This document shows, in pieces, positions 16,295 through 26,113 of a stretch of DNA of 64,000 nucleotides. This stretch comes from Gordonia pseudamarae (GTDB taxonomy: Bacteria > Actinomycetota > Actinomycetes > Mycobacteriales > Mycobacteriaceae), in contig NZ_CP045809.1 of assembly GCF_025273675.1 (NCBI RefSeq), positions 124,001-188,000 on the forward strand. Direction: 5' to 3'. Under the pieces are notes generated by a model that was not told the origin of the DNA, did no database searches, and worked only from the letters and a program-made list of their open reading frames with translations. The translations under genes and the position numbers were made by a program. The number at the start of each line of letters is the position of its first letter. Within the stretch, counting starts at the first letter, position 1.

Positions 16295-17248
16295 TCAGCT
16301 GACGGAACCGGTGTCGTTGCCGGCGAGCAAAGCGACCTTGCCGCCCGCCTTGCCCGAGGCCACCAGCGCGAGCGCGGCGACGGCTTCGCTGAGCGGGTAG
16401 GTGCGGGCGATAGGCACCACCAGTTCGGCTCGTTCGGCGAGTTGGACGAGTTCGCCTCGGATCTCGTCACGGAAGGCCATCGAGTCGGGCTGGTTTCCGC
16501 CGATGGCGACGAATCCGTCGGCCGCGGCCCGAGTCTGGGCGGCGATGGTGACTATCCGGGAGCGGTCGTAGACGAGGGACAGGGATGCGTCGATCGCCTC
16601 GTCGGTGCCGGCGGCGTCCAGCGCGACGGAGAGTCCCTGTGGTGCGGCAGTCTCGATCCGTTCGAGGAGTCCGTCACCGTACGGGATCGCGATCCCGCCG
16701 AACCGCTCGACGCGCGCCAGACCGGTGGGTCCGGCGGTGCCGATCACCGTGGCACCGAGCCTGCGGGCCAGTTGCAGCACAGCGACGCCCACCGACCCTG
16801 ACGCCGCGTGCAACAGGATCGTGTCGCCGTTGGTGACCCGGGCGACGCGCAGCAGGTCGGCGGCGGTCGCTCCGGCCAGCAGCAGACCCGCCGCGTCCGG
16901 GAAGTCGAGCGTCGGAGGCTTCGCGAACACTGTCGTGGCCGGGACAGTGAGTGCCGTCGCGTAGCCGCCGCTCACCCGGAACGCCAGCACCTCATCGCCG
17001 ACAGCGCCGCCGCCGGAGGCGATCTCGGTGCCGGGCCCGATCGCCGACAACACCCCGGACACCTCGTACCCGATCGGTACCGGAAATTTGGCTGCGCGTG
17101 AAACATGTTTGAGATCAGCAGGATTCACGCCGGCGGCACGGACTTCGATTGTGACTTCGCCGGGTCCGGGCTGCGGCACGTCGGCATCGACGAACGCGAA
17201 GTCGGCCACTCCGGCAGGTCCCGTAGCGATCCAGCGTTTGCACCCCAC
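16295..17248 (-). CDS. NADP-dependent quinone oxidoreductase-like (MDR family)
   Basis: A medium-chain dehydrogenase/reductase of about 317 residues without the structural zinc lobe. The N-terminal GroES-like part reads VTIEVRAAGVNPADLKH. The nucleotide-binding fold carries LHAASGSVGVAVLQLARRLG, the quinone oxidoreductase version of the Rossmann motif. The C-terminus is GKVALL-type, as usual. Family members reduce quinones or enones with NADPH. The start is uncertain: the GTG at 17248 gives a sensible N-terminus (VGCKRWIATGP) but lies too close to its AGGAGG. A longer ORF from 17401 adds an arginine-rich, non-conserved leader. It is the first gene to the right of the CRISPR island that looks like ordinary chromosome. 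Confidence 0.8.
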   Translation of the reverse strand: MGCKRWIATGPAGVADFAFVDADVPQPGPGEVTIEVRAAGVNPADLKHVSRAAKFPVPIGYEVSGVLSAIGPGTEIASGGGAVGDEVLAFRVSGGYATALTVPATTVFAKPPTLDFPDAAGLLLAGATAADLLRVARVTNGDTILLHAASGSVGVAVLQLARRLGATVIGTAGPTGLARVERFGGIAIPYGDGLLERIETAAPQGLSVALDAAGTDEAIDASLSLVYDRSRIVTIAAQTRAAADGFVAIGGNQPDSMAFRDEIRGELVQLAERAELVVPIARTYPLSEAVAALALVASGKAGGKVALLAGNDTGSVS

Positions 17249-17667
17249 CCTCCTACGGTAGCGGCTGGTCCGCTGCCCGAACGCCGTTTCGCTTGTCTCG
17301 TCGGTATCACAGGCCCTTGGGATGCGCCGGGTTCCGGGTCTTCCGTCACAGCTCCGAACTGGTCCGCGTCGTCGGCATCGTCGACGGTCGGCAGTGCTCA
17401 TTCCTCGTCGGCCGTCAACAGCGCGGCTGGTGCATCCCGGAAATCAGGTGACGGGGCTGTCAAACAACGATGACGGCGGCCGTCGCCTGTGGATGGCGCA
17501 CGTGCGTGTTCACACCGCACGGTGCCCGGGCACGTCGCCGATTTCCGATGACGCGACTGGCTGGAAACACCCGCCCCGAACAGAACAGTCGCGCGGAATC
17601 TCTCCGAAGGCACCCCAACCCTCGGATCGATCCCGCGCGACTGTGGTCGTCCCGCGGCTGCCGAAAT
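17249..17667. other. Intergenic stretch without a supported gene
   Basis: This 419-bp stretch separates the oxidoreductase from ino1. Short frames run through it on both strands, but none has a recognisable family or a good ribosome site. It should hold the promoter of the oxidoreductase gene. I see no clear terminator or operator. Confidence 0.4.
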
Positions 17668-18762
17668 CTACTCGGCGCCGATGATGAACGCTTCGAGCTG
17701 CGCACGCGCGACGTCGTCGGCGATCTGCTCCGGCGGGCTCTTCATCAGGTAGGCCGAGGCCGGGAGGATCGGGCCACCGAGACCGCGGTCCTTGGCGATC
17801 TTGGCGGCGCGCACGGCGTCGATGATGATGCCGGCCGAGTTGGGGGAGTCCCACACCTCGAGCTTGTACTCCAGGTTCAGCGGGGCGTCGCCGAAGGCGC
17901 GGCCTTCGAGTCGGACGTAGGCCCACTTGCGGTCGTCGAGCCACTCGACGTGGTCCGACGGGCCGATGTGCACGTTCTTGTCGTGCACCTTGCCGGCCAG
18001 CGAACCGGTCAGGTTGGAGGTGACGGCCTGGGTCTTGGAGACCTTCTTGGACTCCAGACGCTCACGCTCGAGCATGTTCTTGAAGTCCATGTTGCCGCCG
18101 ACGTTGAGCTGGTAGGTGCGGTCGAGGGCCACACCGCGATCCTCGAACAGCTTCGCCATCACGCGGTGGGTGATGGTGGCGCCCACCTGGCTCTTGATGT
18201 CGTCGCCGACGATCGGCACACCGGCGTCGCGGAACTTCTGCGCCCACTCCGGGTCGGAGGCGATGAAGACGGGCAGCGCGTTGACGAACGCGACATTGGC
18301 GTCGATGGCGCACTGGGCGTAGAACTTGTCGGCCTGATCGGAGCCGACCGGCAGGTAGCTGACCAGGACGTCGACCTCGGCGTCCTTGAGCGCCTGCACC
18401 ACGTCGACACCGCTGCCGTCGGCCTCGGTGATGGTCTCGCGGTAGTACTTGCCGAGACCGTCGAGGGTGTGGCCGCGCGAGACGGTGACACCGGTGGGCG
18501 GCACGTCGGCGATCTTGATGGTGTTGTTCTCACTCGCGAAGATCGCGTCCGAGAGGTCGAAGCCGACCTTCTTGGCGTCCACGTCGAACGCGGCGACGAA
18601 TTCGACGTCGCGCACGTGGTACTGGCCGAACTTGACGTGCATCAGACCGGGAACGGTCGAGTTCTCGTCGGCATCCTTGTAGTACTGCACGCCCTGCACC
18701 AGGGATGAAGCGCAGTTTCCTACGCCCACAATGGCTACGCGCACCTTATTGGGCTCACCCAC
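17668..18762 (-). CDS. ino1: Inositol-3-phosphate synthase
   Basis: The 364-residue enzyme converts glucose 6-phosphate to 1L-myo-inositol 3-phosphate with bound NAD. This is the first step to phosphatidylinositol, mannosides and mycothiol in mycolic-acid bacteria. The Rossmann motif [16 protein letters not shown] is at about residues 8-23. [12 protein letters not shown] and the [17 protein letters not shown] block near the C-terminus are characteristic of the actinobacterial family. I chose GTG at 18762 (VGEPNKVRV), which has a GGAG site; a longer ORF to 18873 adds a basic non-conserved leader. It overlaps the upstream PadR gene by 8 bp, the same pair as Rv0047c-ino1 in Mycobacterium, so the regulator probably controls it. 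Confidence 0.95.
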   Translation of the reverse strand: MGEPNKVRVAIVGVGNCASSLVQGVQYYKDADENSTVPGLMHVKFGQYHVRDVEFVAAFDVDAKKVGFDLSDAIFASENNTIKIADVPPTGVTVSRGHTLDGLGKYYRETITEADGSGVDVVQALKDAEVDVLVSYLPVGSDQADKFYAQCAIDANVAFVNALPVFIASDPEWAQKFRDAGVPIVGDDIKSQVGATITHRVMAKLFEDRGVALDRTYQLNVGGNMDFKNMLERERLESKKVSKTQAVTSNLTGSLAGKVHDKNVHIGPSDHVEWLDDRKWAYVRLEGRAFGDAPLNLEYKLEVWDSPNSAGIIIDAVRAAKIAKDRGLGGPILPASAYLMKSPPEQIADDVARAQLEAFIIGAE

Positions 18763-19501
18763 GGTCGGGTTCTCCTTCTTCTCGCGGTGCCACAGCGGAC
18801 TGCTGCGGAACCGGTTCCTTCTGGGATGGGGCGGCAACGCCCCGGACACGGCTCTCCTGTGAGTCCGTTTCATGGAAGTCGGCGATGACCAGGCCGGGGT
18901 CGGCGCTCGGGGAGCGTCCCTCGGGATGGTCGGCAGGCCTCCGGTCTTGCGTCGCGGCGTACTGGGTGTCGGGATCGTTCATGTCCGACGCCTCTGCCGC
19001 GATGAGTTCGTTGAGCCAGCGCACTTCGCGTTCGCTCGATTCCAGGCTCAGTTCGTGGAGCTGGCGGGTGTAACGGTCGCCGGATCGGCTGGAACGTCCG
19101 ATGAGCTCACGGAGCCCTTCGCGGCGTTCCTCGACCTGCCGGCGCCGGCCCTCAAGGATCCGCATCCGGGCGACGGCCGGTGTCCGGCTGAAAAACGCCA
19201 GGTGGACACCGAAGCCGTCGTCGGTGTAGTTCTGCGGACCCGTATCGGCGACGAGTTCGGCGAAGCGTACACGGCCCTTGTCGGTGAGCTGGTAGACGCG
19301 GCGCGCCCGACGGACCTTGGGTCCGAGCGGTCCGACGGCCTCGTCTATCAGTCCCTCGGCCTGCATCCGCTTCAGCGTGGGATACAGCGATCCGTACGAG
19401 AAGGCGCGGAATGCGCCGAGCAGACCGGTCAGCCGTTTGCGCAACTCGTAGCCATGCATCGGGGATTCGATGAGCAAACCGAGTATTGCGAGTTCGAGCA
19501 T
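18755..19501 (-). CDS. PadR family transcriptional regulator
   Basis: A 248-residue protein from ATG 19501. Residues 1-85 are the winged helix of PadR proteins: [20 protein letters not shown], then [18 protein letters not shown], then [12 protein letters not shown] coiled dimerisation helix follows ([17 protein letters not shown]). The last 60 residues are disordered and not conserved. It is homologous in position and sequence type to Rv0047c. It is coupled to ino1 by an 8-bp overlap and is likely an autoregulated repressor acting through the palindrome upstream. Confidence 0.9.
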   Translation of the reverse strand: MLELAILGLLIESPMHGYELRKRLTGLLGAFRAFSYGSLYPTLKRMQAEGLIDEAVGPLGPKVRRARRVYQLTDKGRVRFAELVADTGPQNYTDDGFGVHLAFFSRTPAVARMRILEGRRRQVEERREGLRELIGRSSRSGDRYTRQLHELSLESSEREVRWLNELIAAEASDMNDPDTQYAATQDRRPADHPEGRSPSADPGLVIADFHETDSQESRVRGVAAPSQKEPVPQQSAVAPREEGEPDRG

Positions 19502-19586
19502 CGTGTCACCCCATCTCATGGATCCCGCGGTGTCGTGTCGGCACAACACCTCGCTACAACAGCTCGTGTCGATGTAATGCTCAATG

Positions 19587-19599
19587 TATCGCACCGATA
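19587..19599. promoter_or_regulatory. Candidate PadR operator
   Basis: TATCGCACCGATA is a perfect inverted repeat (TATCG-CAC-CGATA) about 90 bp upstream of the padR start, within an AT-richer promoter-like stretch. The position suggests autoregulation of the padR-ino1 unit. The link is inference. Confidence 0.4.
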
Positions 19600-19777
19600 T
19601 AGTTCACGTCCACATCGGTTCGACGTGTTGTGTCGTAGGTCTTCGATACGGCCGCCCCGTGGCGGCTCCGAACGGGTGCGGGTCGGGTGTCGGTGCGCGG
19701 AAGTCATCACCGCCGAAGCCGCCGGTCGCGGGCCCGTACCGGGGCGACGCGTGGGCCGACCACGTACGCTGAAAGCC

Positions 19778-20167
19778 GTGCAACGCCAGATCATCGACTA
19801 CGCTCTGCAGCGCAAGGCCAGGCTCGCGGAGGTCCACTCGGGCCGGCGTGCCGTGGCCGATGTGTGCGACGCGAGTCCGTATCTGCTGCGTGCCGCGAAA
19901 TTTCACGGACGCCCGTCGTCGACGATGTGTCCGATCTGCCGAAAAGAGCAGGTCACTCTGGTTTCCTGGGTGTTCGGTGACACACTCGGCCAGGTATCGG
20001 GTTCGGCCCGCTCGGCCGAGGAGATCGCCCGCCTCGACACCTCCGCCGAGGAGTTCTCCGTACATGTCGTAGAGGTCTGCCGAACCTGTAGCTGGAACCA
20101 TCTGGTGCAGTCGTACGTTGCGGGTTTGCCGCCGCGGTCGACACGCAGGCGGCGGGTCGCCAAATAG
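19778..20167 (+). CDS. DUF5318 family protein
   Basis: A 129-residue protein from a GTG at 19778. It is conserved in mycolic-acid bacteria directly upstream of ponA (Rv0049-like). It contains two CxxC pairs, CPICRKE (about residue 50) and CRTCSWNH near the C-terminus, which could form a zinc ribbon. The conserved DASPYLLRAAKFHG segment precedes the first pair. No enzymatic function is known. A longer frame reaching back to 18872 runs antisense to padR and is not coding. Confidence 0.8.
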   Translation: MQRQIIDYALQRKARLAEVHSGRRAVADVCDASPYLLRAAKFHGRPSSTMCPICRKEQVTLVSWVFGDTLGQVSGSARSAEEIARLDTSAEEFSVHVVEVCRTCSWNHLVQSYVAGLPPRSTRRRRVAK

Positions 20168-20377
20168 ACGCGGATCGCCGAACAGCGGACGACGCACGCG
20201 GGACGACGGAGTGGTCGTCCGGCCGTGACCCGGTACACAGGTCTTTGCCCTGTGCCGGTCCGGTGCGTCACAGTGGTAACTGATCGGTGTTGGCCGGGCG
20301 ATAGACGGCAACGGTGTGGAAGACGCCGGGGAGATGGACAACTGGCGGCGAGGTGCCGACCGGTCGGGAAGGTTGAC

Positions 20378-22675
20378 ATGAGCAGCACGAGTGGACCGGC
20401 GCGTCCATCGGCTTCAGGAGGCGGCAATCGCCGGCCGGGCTACCGGTATCTGGCATGGGCCGTCGGTCTCCTCGGAGCGATGATCCCGGTCGCGTTGATC
20501 ATCGGCGTGGTGGCCTTTCTCGGTGTCTACGTGGGCACCGACGTGCCGGCCCCCGGAGACATCAAGCAGGCGCAGGTCGCGACGATCGTCAACACCAAGG
20601 GCCGGACGATCGCGCGGATCGTGCCGGAGGAGGGCAACCGGACCGACGTCAAGATCTCCGATGTGCCCACCTGGGTGCAAGATGCGGTGATCGCCGCCGA
20701 GGACCGCGAATTCCGCACCAACTCGGGATTCTCCGTCCGCGGCCTCTCCCGGGCCGTCATGGGTAAGGTGACCAGCGACGACTCGGCGGGCGGCGGTTCG
20801 ACCATCACCCAGCAGTACGTCAAGAACGCCCTCGTCGGTGACGAGGTCTCGTACAAGCGCAAGTTCAAAGAACTCGCGATCGCGACCAAGATGTCCAATG
20901 AGTGGTCCAAGGACGACATCATGGCCGCCTACCTCAACACCATCTACTTCGGTCGCGGCGCCTACGGTATCTCCGCCGCATCGCAGGCGTACTTCCGCAA
21001 GCCGGTCCAGAAGCTGACCCCGTCGGAGGGCGCACTGATCGCCGGCATCATCCGCTCACCGTCGCGCCTGGATCCGGCCGTCGACGAGGAGTCGGCGAAA
21101 ATCCGCTGGAACTACGTCCTCGACGGCATGGTCGATATCGGTGCGATGTCGCCGTCGGACCGCGCGGAGCAGAAGTTTCCCAAGACCAAGTCCCAGCCCA
21201 AGAGCAACGGTGACACCACCTCCGGGCCCAACGGCCTGATCAAACGGCAGGTCCTGGAGGAACTCACCCGCCTCGGCGTCGTCTCCGATGACGATATCCG
21301 CACCGAGGGTCTCAAGATCACCACCACCATCGACCCGCAGGTGCAGACTTCCCTGGTCAAGTCCGCCAACGGCAAGCTCGAAGGCGAACCGGACGATCTA
21401 CGCACCGCGGTGGTGTCGATCGATCCCCAGACGGGCGGGGTGCGCGGCTATTTCGGCGGCAACGACGGTCAGGGCTGGGACTACGCGCAGGCCGGTCTGC
21501 AGACCGGCTCCTCGTTCAAGGTGTTCGCCCTGGTCGCGGCCCTAGAGCAGGGGATTCCGCTGTCCCAGATCTACGATTCCTCGCCGTACAACGCGCCGGG
21601 CGGTCTCACGGTCAACAACTCCGACGGCGAAAGCTGCGGCAGTTGCAACCTGGCCACGGCCATGAAGATGTCCCTCAACACCGTGTACTACCGGCTGATG
21701 ATGGACCTCAAGAACGGCGCCGAGGATGTGGCCGATGCCGCCCACAGGGCCGGCGTCGCCGAGAGCTTCGGCACCATCGAGCACACGCTGCAGGAGGAGA
21801 ACGGGACACCTGAGGGCGGCGTGGTTCTCGGTCAGTATCCGTCGCGAGTCATCGATATGGCGTCCGCGTACGCCACCCTCGCCGCATCCGGGATCTACCG
21901 CGAACCGTATTTCGTGGAAAAGGTCGAGACATCCGACGGCGTGGTGCTCTACGAACACGAGAAGAACAAGGGCAAGCGGGCGTTCCCGGCCAAGGTCGCC
22001 GACAATGTGACCGCCGCTCTCGAACCGATCGCGGGCTACTCCAACGGAAACTCGCTCTCCGATCCGAACCTGGGTGCGCGCAAGTCGGCGGCCAAGACCG
22101 GTACCGCGCAGCTCGGCGACACCGGCAACAACAAGGACGCCTGGATGGTCGGCTACACCCCGCAGCTGTCCACGGCGGTGTGGGTCGGTACGGACAAGGG
22201 CACGGCCCTGCTGAACTATGGCGGCGCCAACATCTACGGCAGTGGTCTTCCGTCGCAGATCTGGAAAGCAGCGATGGACGGCGCGCTCGAGGGTGAGCCG
22301 CTCGAGGACTTCCCCGAACCGGGGGCGGTCGGTGGCCAGGCAGGCGTGCCCTACGAACCACCACCGGTGACCTACACCGCGCCCGCCGAGACGTACGCCC
22401 CGTCGACCACCAGTCCGCGTGGACCGGACCGCGGCAACAGCGGACCGCAGATTCCCACGGTCGACGACAACGGTGGTATCACCTTGGCGCCGGGTGTGAC
22501 CCTGACGATTCCCGGTGGTGGTGATTCGGGAAACGGGGGAGGCGCTGGTGGTGATGACGGCACCAGCGCCGATAACCCAGACAACGGAAATTCGGGTGGC
22601 GGAAATTCGGGCGGCGGCAATTCGGGCAACGAGAACTCCGGTGGCGATGACGGTGTCGAGGCACCCTTTCCCTGA
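20378..22675 (+). CDS. ponA: Bifunctional penicillin-binding protein (PonA1-like)
   Basis: The 765-residue class A PBP builds and crosslinks peptidoglycan. A cytoplasmic tail is followed by one membrane helix (about 30-52). The GT51 glycosyltransferase has EDREFRTNSGFS with the catalytic Glu, and GGGSTITQQYVKN. The transpeptidase has TGSSFKVFAL (SxxK serine), MSLNTVYY (SxN) and AAKTGTAQ (KTG). The C-terminus is a Pro/Gly/Asn-rich tail (GNSGGGNSGGGNSGN). The ATG at 20378 follows GGGAAGG. Its place after the DUF5318 gene and before a GT87 gene is the same as Rv0049-Rv0051. Confidence 0.95.
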   Translation: MSSTSGPARPSASGGGNRRPGYRYLAWAVGLLGAMIPVALIIGVVAFLGVYVGTDVPAPGDIKQAQVATIVNTKGRTIARIVPEEGNRTDVKISDVPTWVQDAVIAAEDREFRTNSGFSVRGLSRAVMGKVTSDDSAGGGSTITQQYVKNALVGDEVSYKRKFKELAIATKMSNEWSKDDIMAAYLNTIYFGRGAYGISAASQAYFRKPVQKLTPSEGALIAGIIRSPSRLDPAVDEESAKIRWNYVLDGMVDIGAMSPSDRAEQKFPKTKSQPKSNGDTTSGPNGLIKRQVLEELTRLGVVSDDDIRTEGLKITTTIDPQVQTSLVKSANGKLEGEPDDLRTAVVSIDPQTGGVRGYFGGNDGQGWDYAQAGLQTGSSFKVFALVAALEQGIPLSQIYDSSPYNAPGGLTVNNSDGESCGSCNLATAMKMSLNTVYYRLMMDLKNGAEDVADAAHRAGVAESFGTIEHTLQEENGTPEGGVVLGQYPSRVIDMASAYATLAASGIYREPYFVEKVETSDGVVLYEHEKNKGKRAFPAKVADNVTAALEPIAGYSNGNSLSDPNLGARKSAAKTGTAQLGDTGNNKDAWMVGYTPQLSTAVWVGTDKGTALLNYGGANIYGSGLPSQIWKAAMDGALEGEPLEDFPEPGAVGGQAGVPYEPPPVTYTAPAETYAPSTTSPRGPDRGNSGPQIPTVDDNGGITLAPGVTLTIPGGGDSGNGGGAGGDDGTSADNPDNGNSGGGNSGGGNSGNENSGGDDGVEAPFP

Positions 22676-22704
22676 TCGATGACGGCCACACGGACAGCGG
22701 CGCG

Positions 22705-24456
22705 GTGACGGACGCGCACGACGACGGTTCCGGGTCCGGGCCCGCGGGGATTGGTTCAGAACGGATCCCTTCTGCGGATCCCTCGGCGACGGATTTGGTT
22801 CCCGGGCAGCCCGGCGACGTGGACGCGGGTGGAGGCTTCGTCTCACCACGGCCGTATGCGGTGGACGACCGAACCCTGCTCGATCGCGTCGTGCCCACGT
22901 GGAGCGACGACGTTGTGGCGGGCGCCGCGACGGCGATCGGTGGTGGCCTGGGACGTCACGCCGCCGTGGGACGAAGTCGGTGGGTGACCCCGCTGCGGGT
23001 GGTCCTGGCGCTGGCGTTGTGCGCGATGGCGTTGGGCTGGTTCGGCAAGTCCGCCTGCCTGCAGACCACGACGACCACCACCACCTCGGCGGGTTCCGAG
23101 ACGAGACTGACCAACGACAACCAGCGTCAGTTCACCAACCTGTGTTACTCAGATGTTCTGGTGCTCTATCAGGCGGAGAAGCTCGATCGCGGCCAGACCT
23201 TCCCGTACAAGACCTTCTGGAATGAGGGCGGAGCGAAGGACGGCCAGAGCGAGCAGGTCAAGCGGTACATGGAGTACCCGGTGCTCACCGGGATCTACAT
23301 GTACGGCGCCGCCAAACTCGCCCAGTGGTGGGAGGCCGCACACGAGAACTGGGGAGTTCCCGCTCCCTACGTCTCCGTCGGCTACTTCAACATCGCCGCG
23401 CTGGGTCTGCTCGCGTTCTGGCTGATCACCATCTGGGCGACGGCGCTCACGGCGCGGACCAGGATCTGGTCGGCGTGGATCGTGGCGCTCTCACCGCTGG
23501 CCGTGGTGCACGTATTCACCAATTTCGACGCGATCGCCACCGGATTACTCGCCCTCGCGCTGCTGTCCTGGTCGCGTCGGAAACCGTGGCTCGCCGGCAT
23601 CTTCATCGGACTGGGCACGGCGGCCAAGTTGTATCCGCTCATTCTGCTACTGGTCCTGCTGTTGCTGTGCTGGCGTGCGGGTGCGGTGCGGGAGTTCACA
23701 CGAACGGCGCTTGCCGCGGTGGCCACCTGGGCGGTCGTGAACCTGCCGATCGCGATCCTCTACCCGTCGGGGTGGCTGGAGTTCATCCGCTTCAACGCCG
23801 ATCGCGGGGCCGATCCCGATTCGGTGTACCGGATCATCTCGGATTCCGTTGGTTTCACGTGGAACATCGACCTTCTGAACGCGGTGTCGCTGCTGGGTAT
23901 GGTGCTGCTCGCGATCGCGTTGGCGATCATCGTGCTGCGCGCACCCACCAGACCACGGCTCGCCCAGGTCGCCTTCCTCGCGGTGGCGGGATTCCTGTTG
24001 ATCAACAAGGTGTGGAGTCCGCAGTACTCGCTGTGGTTGGTGCCGCTGGCGGTTCTGGCGATCCCGCATACCCGGCTTCTGTTCACCTGGATGATCGTTG
24101 ACGCGCTCGTCTGGATTCCCCGGATGTCTCTGTTTCTCGACTCCGAGCGTCGTTGGCTCCCGGACGAGTGGTTCACCGCGACCGTCGTGGTCCGCGCCGT
24201 GATGGTCATCGTGCTGTGCGTCGTTGTTCTCTGGCAGATCTGGCACCCGGCCGACGACCCGGTGAGAACCGGCGCAGGGAGTGTGGCGAGCGGACCGAAT
24301 CGAGACCGCGCCGGAGGGGTCCGTTACGACGATCCGGCGGGCGGAATCCTCGATGGTGCCGCGGACCGGCTGGGCAGATGGGCACCACGGCGTCGGTCGC
24401 CGGTCGTCGAGCCATGGACGATGATGGACGCCGCCACACCGTCCGGGCGGCCGTAG
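22705..24456 (+). CDS. Polyprenol-phosphate-mannose-type membrane glycosyltransferase (GT87/DUF2029)
   Basis: A 583-residue membrane protein with about nine or ten hydrophobic helices after a 95-residue polar N-terminus. The segments MEYPVLTGIYMYGAAK, HVFTNFDAIATGLLALALLS and LLINKVWSPQYSLWLVPL are typical of the DUF2029/GT87 mannosyltransferases that add sugars to envelope lipoglycans from polyprenyl donors. It starts at a GTG 29 bp after ponA and is probably co-transcribed. The acceptor is not predictable. It corresponds in position to Rv0051. Confidence 0.85.
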   Translation: MTDAHDDGSGSGPAGIGSERIPSADPSATDLVPGQPGDVDAGGGFVSPRPYAVDDRTLLDRVVPTWSDDVVAGAATAIGGGLGRHAAVGRSRWVTPLRVVLALALCAMALGWFGKSACLQTTTTTTTSAGSETRLTNDNQRQFTNLCYSDVLVLYQAEKLDRGQTFPYKTFWNEGGAKDGQSEQVKRYMEYPVLTGIYMYGAAKLAQWWEAAHENWGVPAPYVSVGYFNIAALGLLAFWLITIWATALTARTRIWSAWIVALSPLAVVHVFTNFDAIATGLLALALLSWSRRKPWLAGIFIGLGTAAKLYPLILLLVLLLLCWRAGAVREFTRTALAAVATWAVVNLPIAILYPSGWLEFIRFNADRGADPDSVYRIISDSVGFTWNIDLLNAVSLLGMVLLAIALAIIVLRAPTRPRLAQVAFLAVAGFLLINKVWSPQYSLWLVPLAVLAIPHTRLLFTWMIVDALVWIPRMSLFLDSERRWLPDEWFTATVVVRAVMVIVLCVVVLWQIWHPADDPVRTGAGSVASGPNRDRAGGVRYDDPAGGILDGAADRLGRWAPRRRSPVVEPWTMMDAATPSGRP

Positions 24457-24528
24457 GACTTCGCCGGACCATTCAACCGGTGTAGTCGGCTGCCGGTGCG
24501 GTGGCGGTTCGCGGTTAGGCTTGCGGGT

Positions 24529-25248
24529 ATGACTGGTTTCACCGGACCGGAACAGTATGGCCGGGGACCGTCCGGTCCGCCTGGTCGGTCGGGATACATC
24601 CCCCCAGCGGCCGGAGCCCAACAGTACGGATCACCCCAACAGTACGGGCCGACCCAGCAGTACGGTATGCCGCCGCAGTACGGGATCTCGCAGCCGATAC
24701 CCGGGTATTATGCACCCGGTCCCGGCTATCCACCTGCCCCGTCGCCCAACCGAGGCCGGGGCGCACTCTGGCTCGGGCTGGGGATAGGGGCGGCGCTGGT
24801 CGCGATGGCCGTGACACTTGTGGTTGTGTTCGCCGGTGGCGAGGATGCCGCGAAGACGCCGCCGCAGGACCACGAGGCGTTTGTCCGAGAGTTCATCGTC
24901 AACAGCAGCACGTTCTCACCGGACAACCTGTCTCGATACGAGCAGGCCGTCGACACCTACTGCGACGGTGCCGCCGACAAGCGCGACGCACGTAGGGGCA
25001 TTGTGATCATCGAGGAGATGCGGGTGTCGTCCGAGACCACCAGCACGCCCTCGGTGGAGGTGATGTCCGACGAGGCGACCGGTGATCGTGTTCCGGTGCA
25101 CTACTCGGTAGGTGTGTCCACCAAGACGGAGTCCGCCTCCACATCGGGGACGCTCACCGGTACCGTCTACGTGCGGCCCGGCGTCGATCGGTGCGTGATC
25201 GAGGTCGTGGAGGACGTGACCGGGTCCGGTCCGATCCAGACGTTCTGA
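24529..25248 (+). CDS. Membrane-anchored protein with Pro/Gln/Tyr-rich N-terminus
   Basis: The 239-residue protein has a repetitive, unstructured cytoplasmic start (QQYGSPQQYGPTQQYGMPPQ), one membrane helix at about residues 80-102 (LGIGAALVAMAVTLVVVFAG) and an extracytoplasmic domain of about 130 residues (FVREFIVNSSTFSPDN...) of the DUF4878/NTF2-like size class. Such proteins are common and uncharacterised in Mycobacteriales. It starts at the ATG at 24529, about 70 bp after the glycosyltransferase gene. It has no enzymatic motif. Confidence 0.75.
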   Translation: MTGFTGPEQYGRGPSGPPGRSGYIPPAAGAQQYGSPQQYGPTQQYGMPPQYGISQPIPGYYAPGPGYPPAPSPNRGRGALWLGLGIGAALVAMAVTLVVVFAGGEDAAKTPPQDHEAFVREFIVNSSTFSPDNLSRYEQAVDTYCDGAADKRDARRGIVIIEEMRVSSETTSTPSVEVMSDEATGDRVPVHYSVGVSTKTESASTSGTLTGTVYVRPGVDRCVIEVVEDVTGSGPIQTF

Positions 25249-25272
25249 GATGTCGAAGTACCCCGAAACGAC

Positions 25273-25313
25273 GATTCCGCCGGTCACCCTCGGAAAGGGC
25301 GACCGGCGGAATC
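25273..25313. terminator. Bidirectional terminator hairpin
   Basis: Two 18-bp arms (GATTCCGCCGGTCACCCT and its complement with one mismatch) flank a 5-bp loop. It lies between the convergent membrane-protein gene and rplI and can serve both. Confidence 0.8.
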
Positions 25314-25334
25314 GTTTGTCGAGAAAGCCGGGTG

Positions 25335-25787
25335 TCAGGCACCGACGACGGTCAGCTGAACCTTCGCGGTGACGGTCGGGTGCAGCTTGACGGCGATCGG
25401 GTAGTTTCCGGTGGCCTTGATGTGGGCCTTCGGAAGCTGCAGGTTGCGCTTGTCCACGGCGGGTCCGCCGGCCGACTTGATGGCACCGGCGACATCGGCC
25501 GCGGTGACCGAGCCGAACAGCTTGCCCGAGTCGTGGGTCTTCACGGTCAGCGAGACGCTGTCGAGGCCTTCGAGGGCCTGCTTGAGCTCGTTGGCGTGTT
25601 CCACGCCGCGGACCTCGCGGGCGGATTGGACGCGACGGATGTCGTCGACCTGCTTCTGGGCACCGCGGGTGGCCTTGATGGCCAGGCCGCGGGGCAGCAG
25701 GTAGTTGCGGCCGTAGCCGTCCTTGACCTCGACGGTGTCGCCTGCTTCGCCGAGGTTTTCCACGGCGGCGGTGAGGATGAGTTTCAT
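25335..25787 (-). CDS. rplI: 50S ribosomal protein L9
   Basis: The 150-residue bL9 begins [20 protein letters not shown] and carries the signature [12 protein letters not shown] in its N-terminal domain, followed by the long connecting helix and the C-terminal domain ([14 protein letters not shown]). It binds 23S rRNA domain V. It is the last gene of the rpsF-ssb-rpsR-rplI operon, 14 bp after rpsR. Confidence 0.97.
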   Translation of the reverse strand: MKLILTAAVENLGEAGDTVEVKDGYGRNYLLPRGLAIKATRGAQKQVDDIRRVQSAREVRGVEHANELKQALEGLDSVSLTVKTHDSGKLFGSVTAADVAGAIKSAGGPAVDKRNLQLPKAHIKATGNYPIAVKLHPTVTAKVQLTVVGA

Positions 25788-25801
25788 GTCAGCCCTCCCG
25801 C

Positions 25802-26056
25802 TTATCGGCTGGTCGAGGTGAAGGGCAGCAGGGCCACCTCACGCGAGTTCTTCACGGCCACGGCGACGTCGCGCTGGTGCTGCACGCAGTTGCCGGTCAC
25901 GCGCCGCGAACGGATCTTGCCGCGGTCGGACAGGAAACGACGCAGGAGCGCGGTGTCCTTGTAGTCGATGTCGGTCTTCTTGTCCTTGCAGAAGGTGCAC
26001 GCCTTGGTCTTGGTGACCTTCTCGACGCGGACCTTCCGGCCTTTTTGCTTAGCCAA
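25802..26056 (-). CDS. rpsR: 30S ribosomal protein S18
   Basis: The 84-residue bS18 has [21 protein letters not shown], the conserved rRNA-binding core. It begins with CTFCKDKK, and with a further cysteine (GNC) this marks a zinc-binding (C+) form; actinobacteria often keep a second, zinc-free S18 elsewhere. It lies within the rpsF-ssb-rpsR-rplI operon. Confidence 0.95.
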   Translation of the reverse strand: MAKQKGRKVRVEKVTKTKACTFCKDKKTDIDYKDTALLRRFLSDRGKIRSRRVTGNCVQHQRDVAVAVKNSREVALLPFTSTSR

Positions 26057-26113
26057 TGGATGCTCCAGTTATGCATTGCGGGTGGGCCGGGTGTACCCGG
26101 CGCCCGCCGAATA

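Noticed and set aside
16084..16302. Plus-strand tail (TVRADADLALLSAIRDLV) after the SAVED gene
   Set aside because: It looks slightly protein-like but has no start, ribosome site or family; too weak to list as a gene.
17470..18708. 412-residue plus-strand frame
   Set aside because: Exact antisense of ino1, open only because of high GC at third positions.
21542..22849. 435-residue minus-strand frame
   Set aside because: Antisense to the transpeptidase half and tail of ponA; composition is Arg-rich and family-free.
23647..24621. 324-residue minus-strand frame
   Set aside because: Antisense to the GT87 gene, His/Arg-rich, no recognisable domain.
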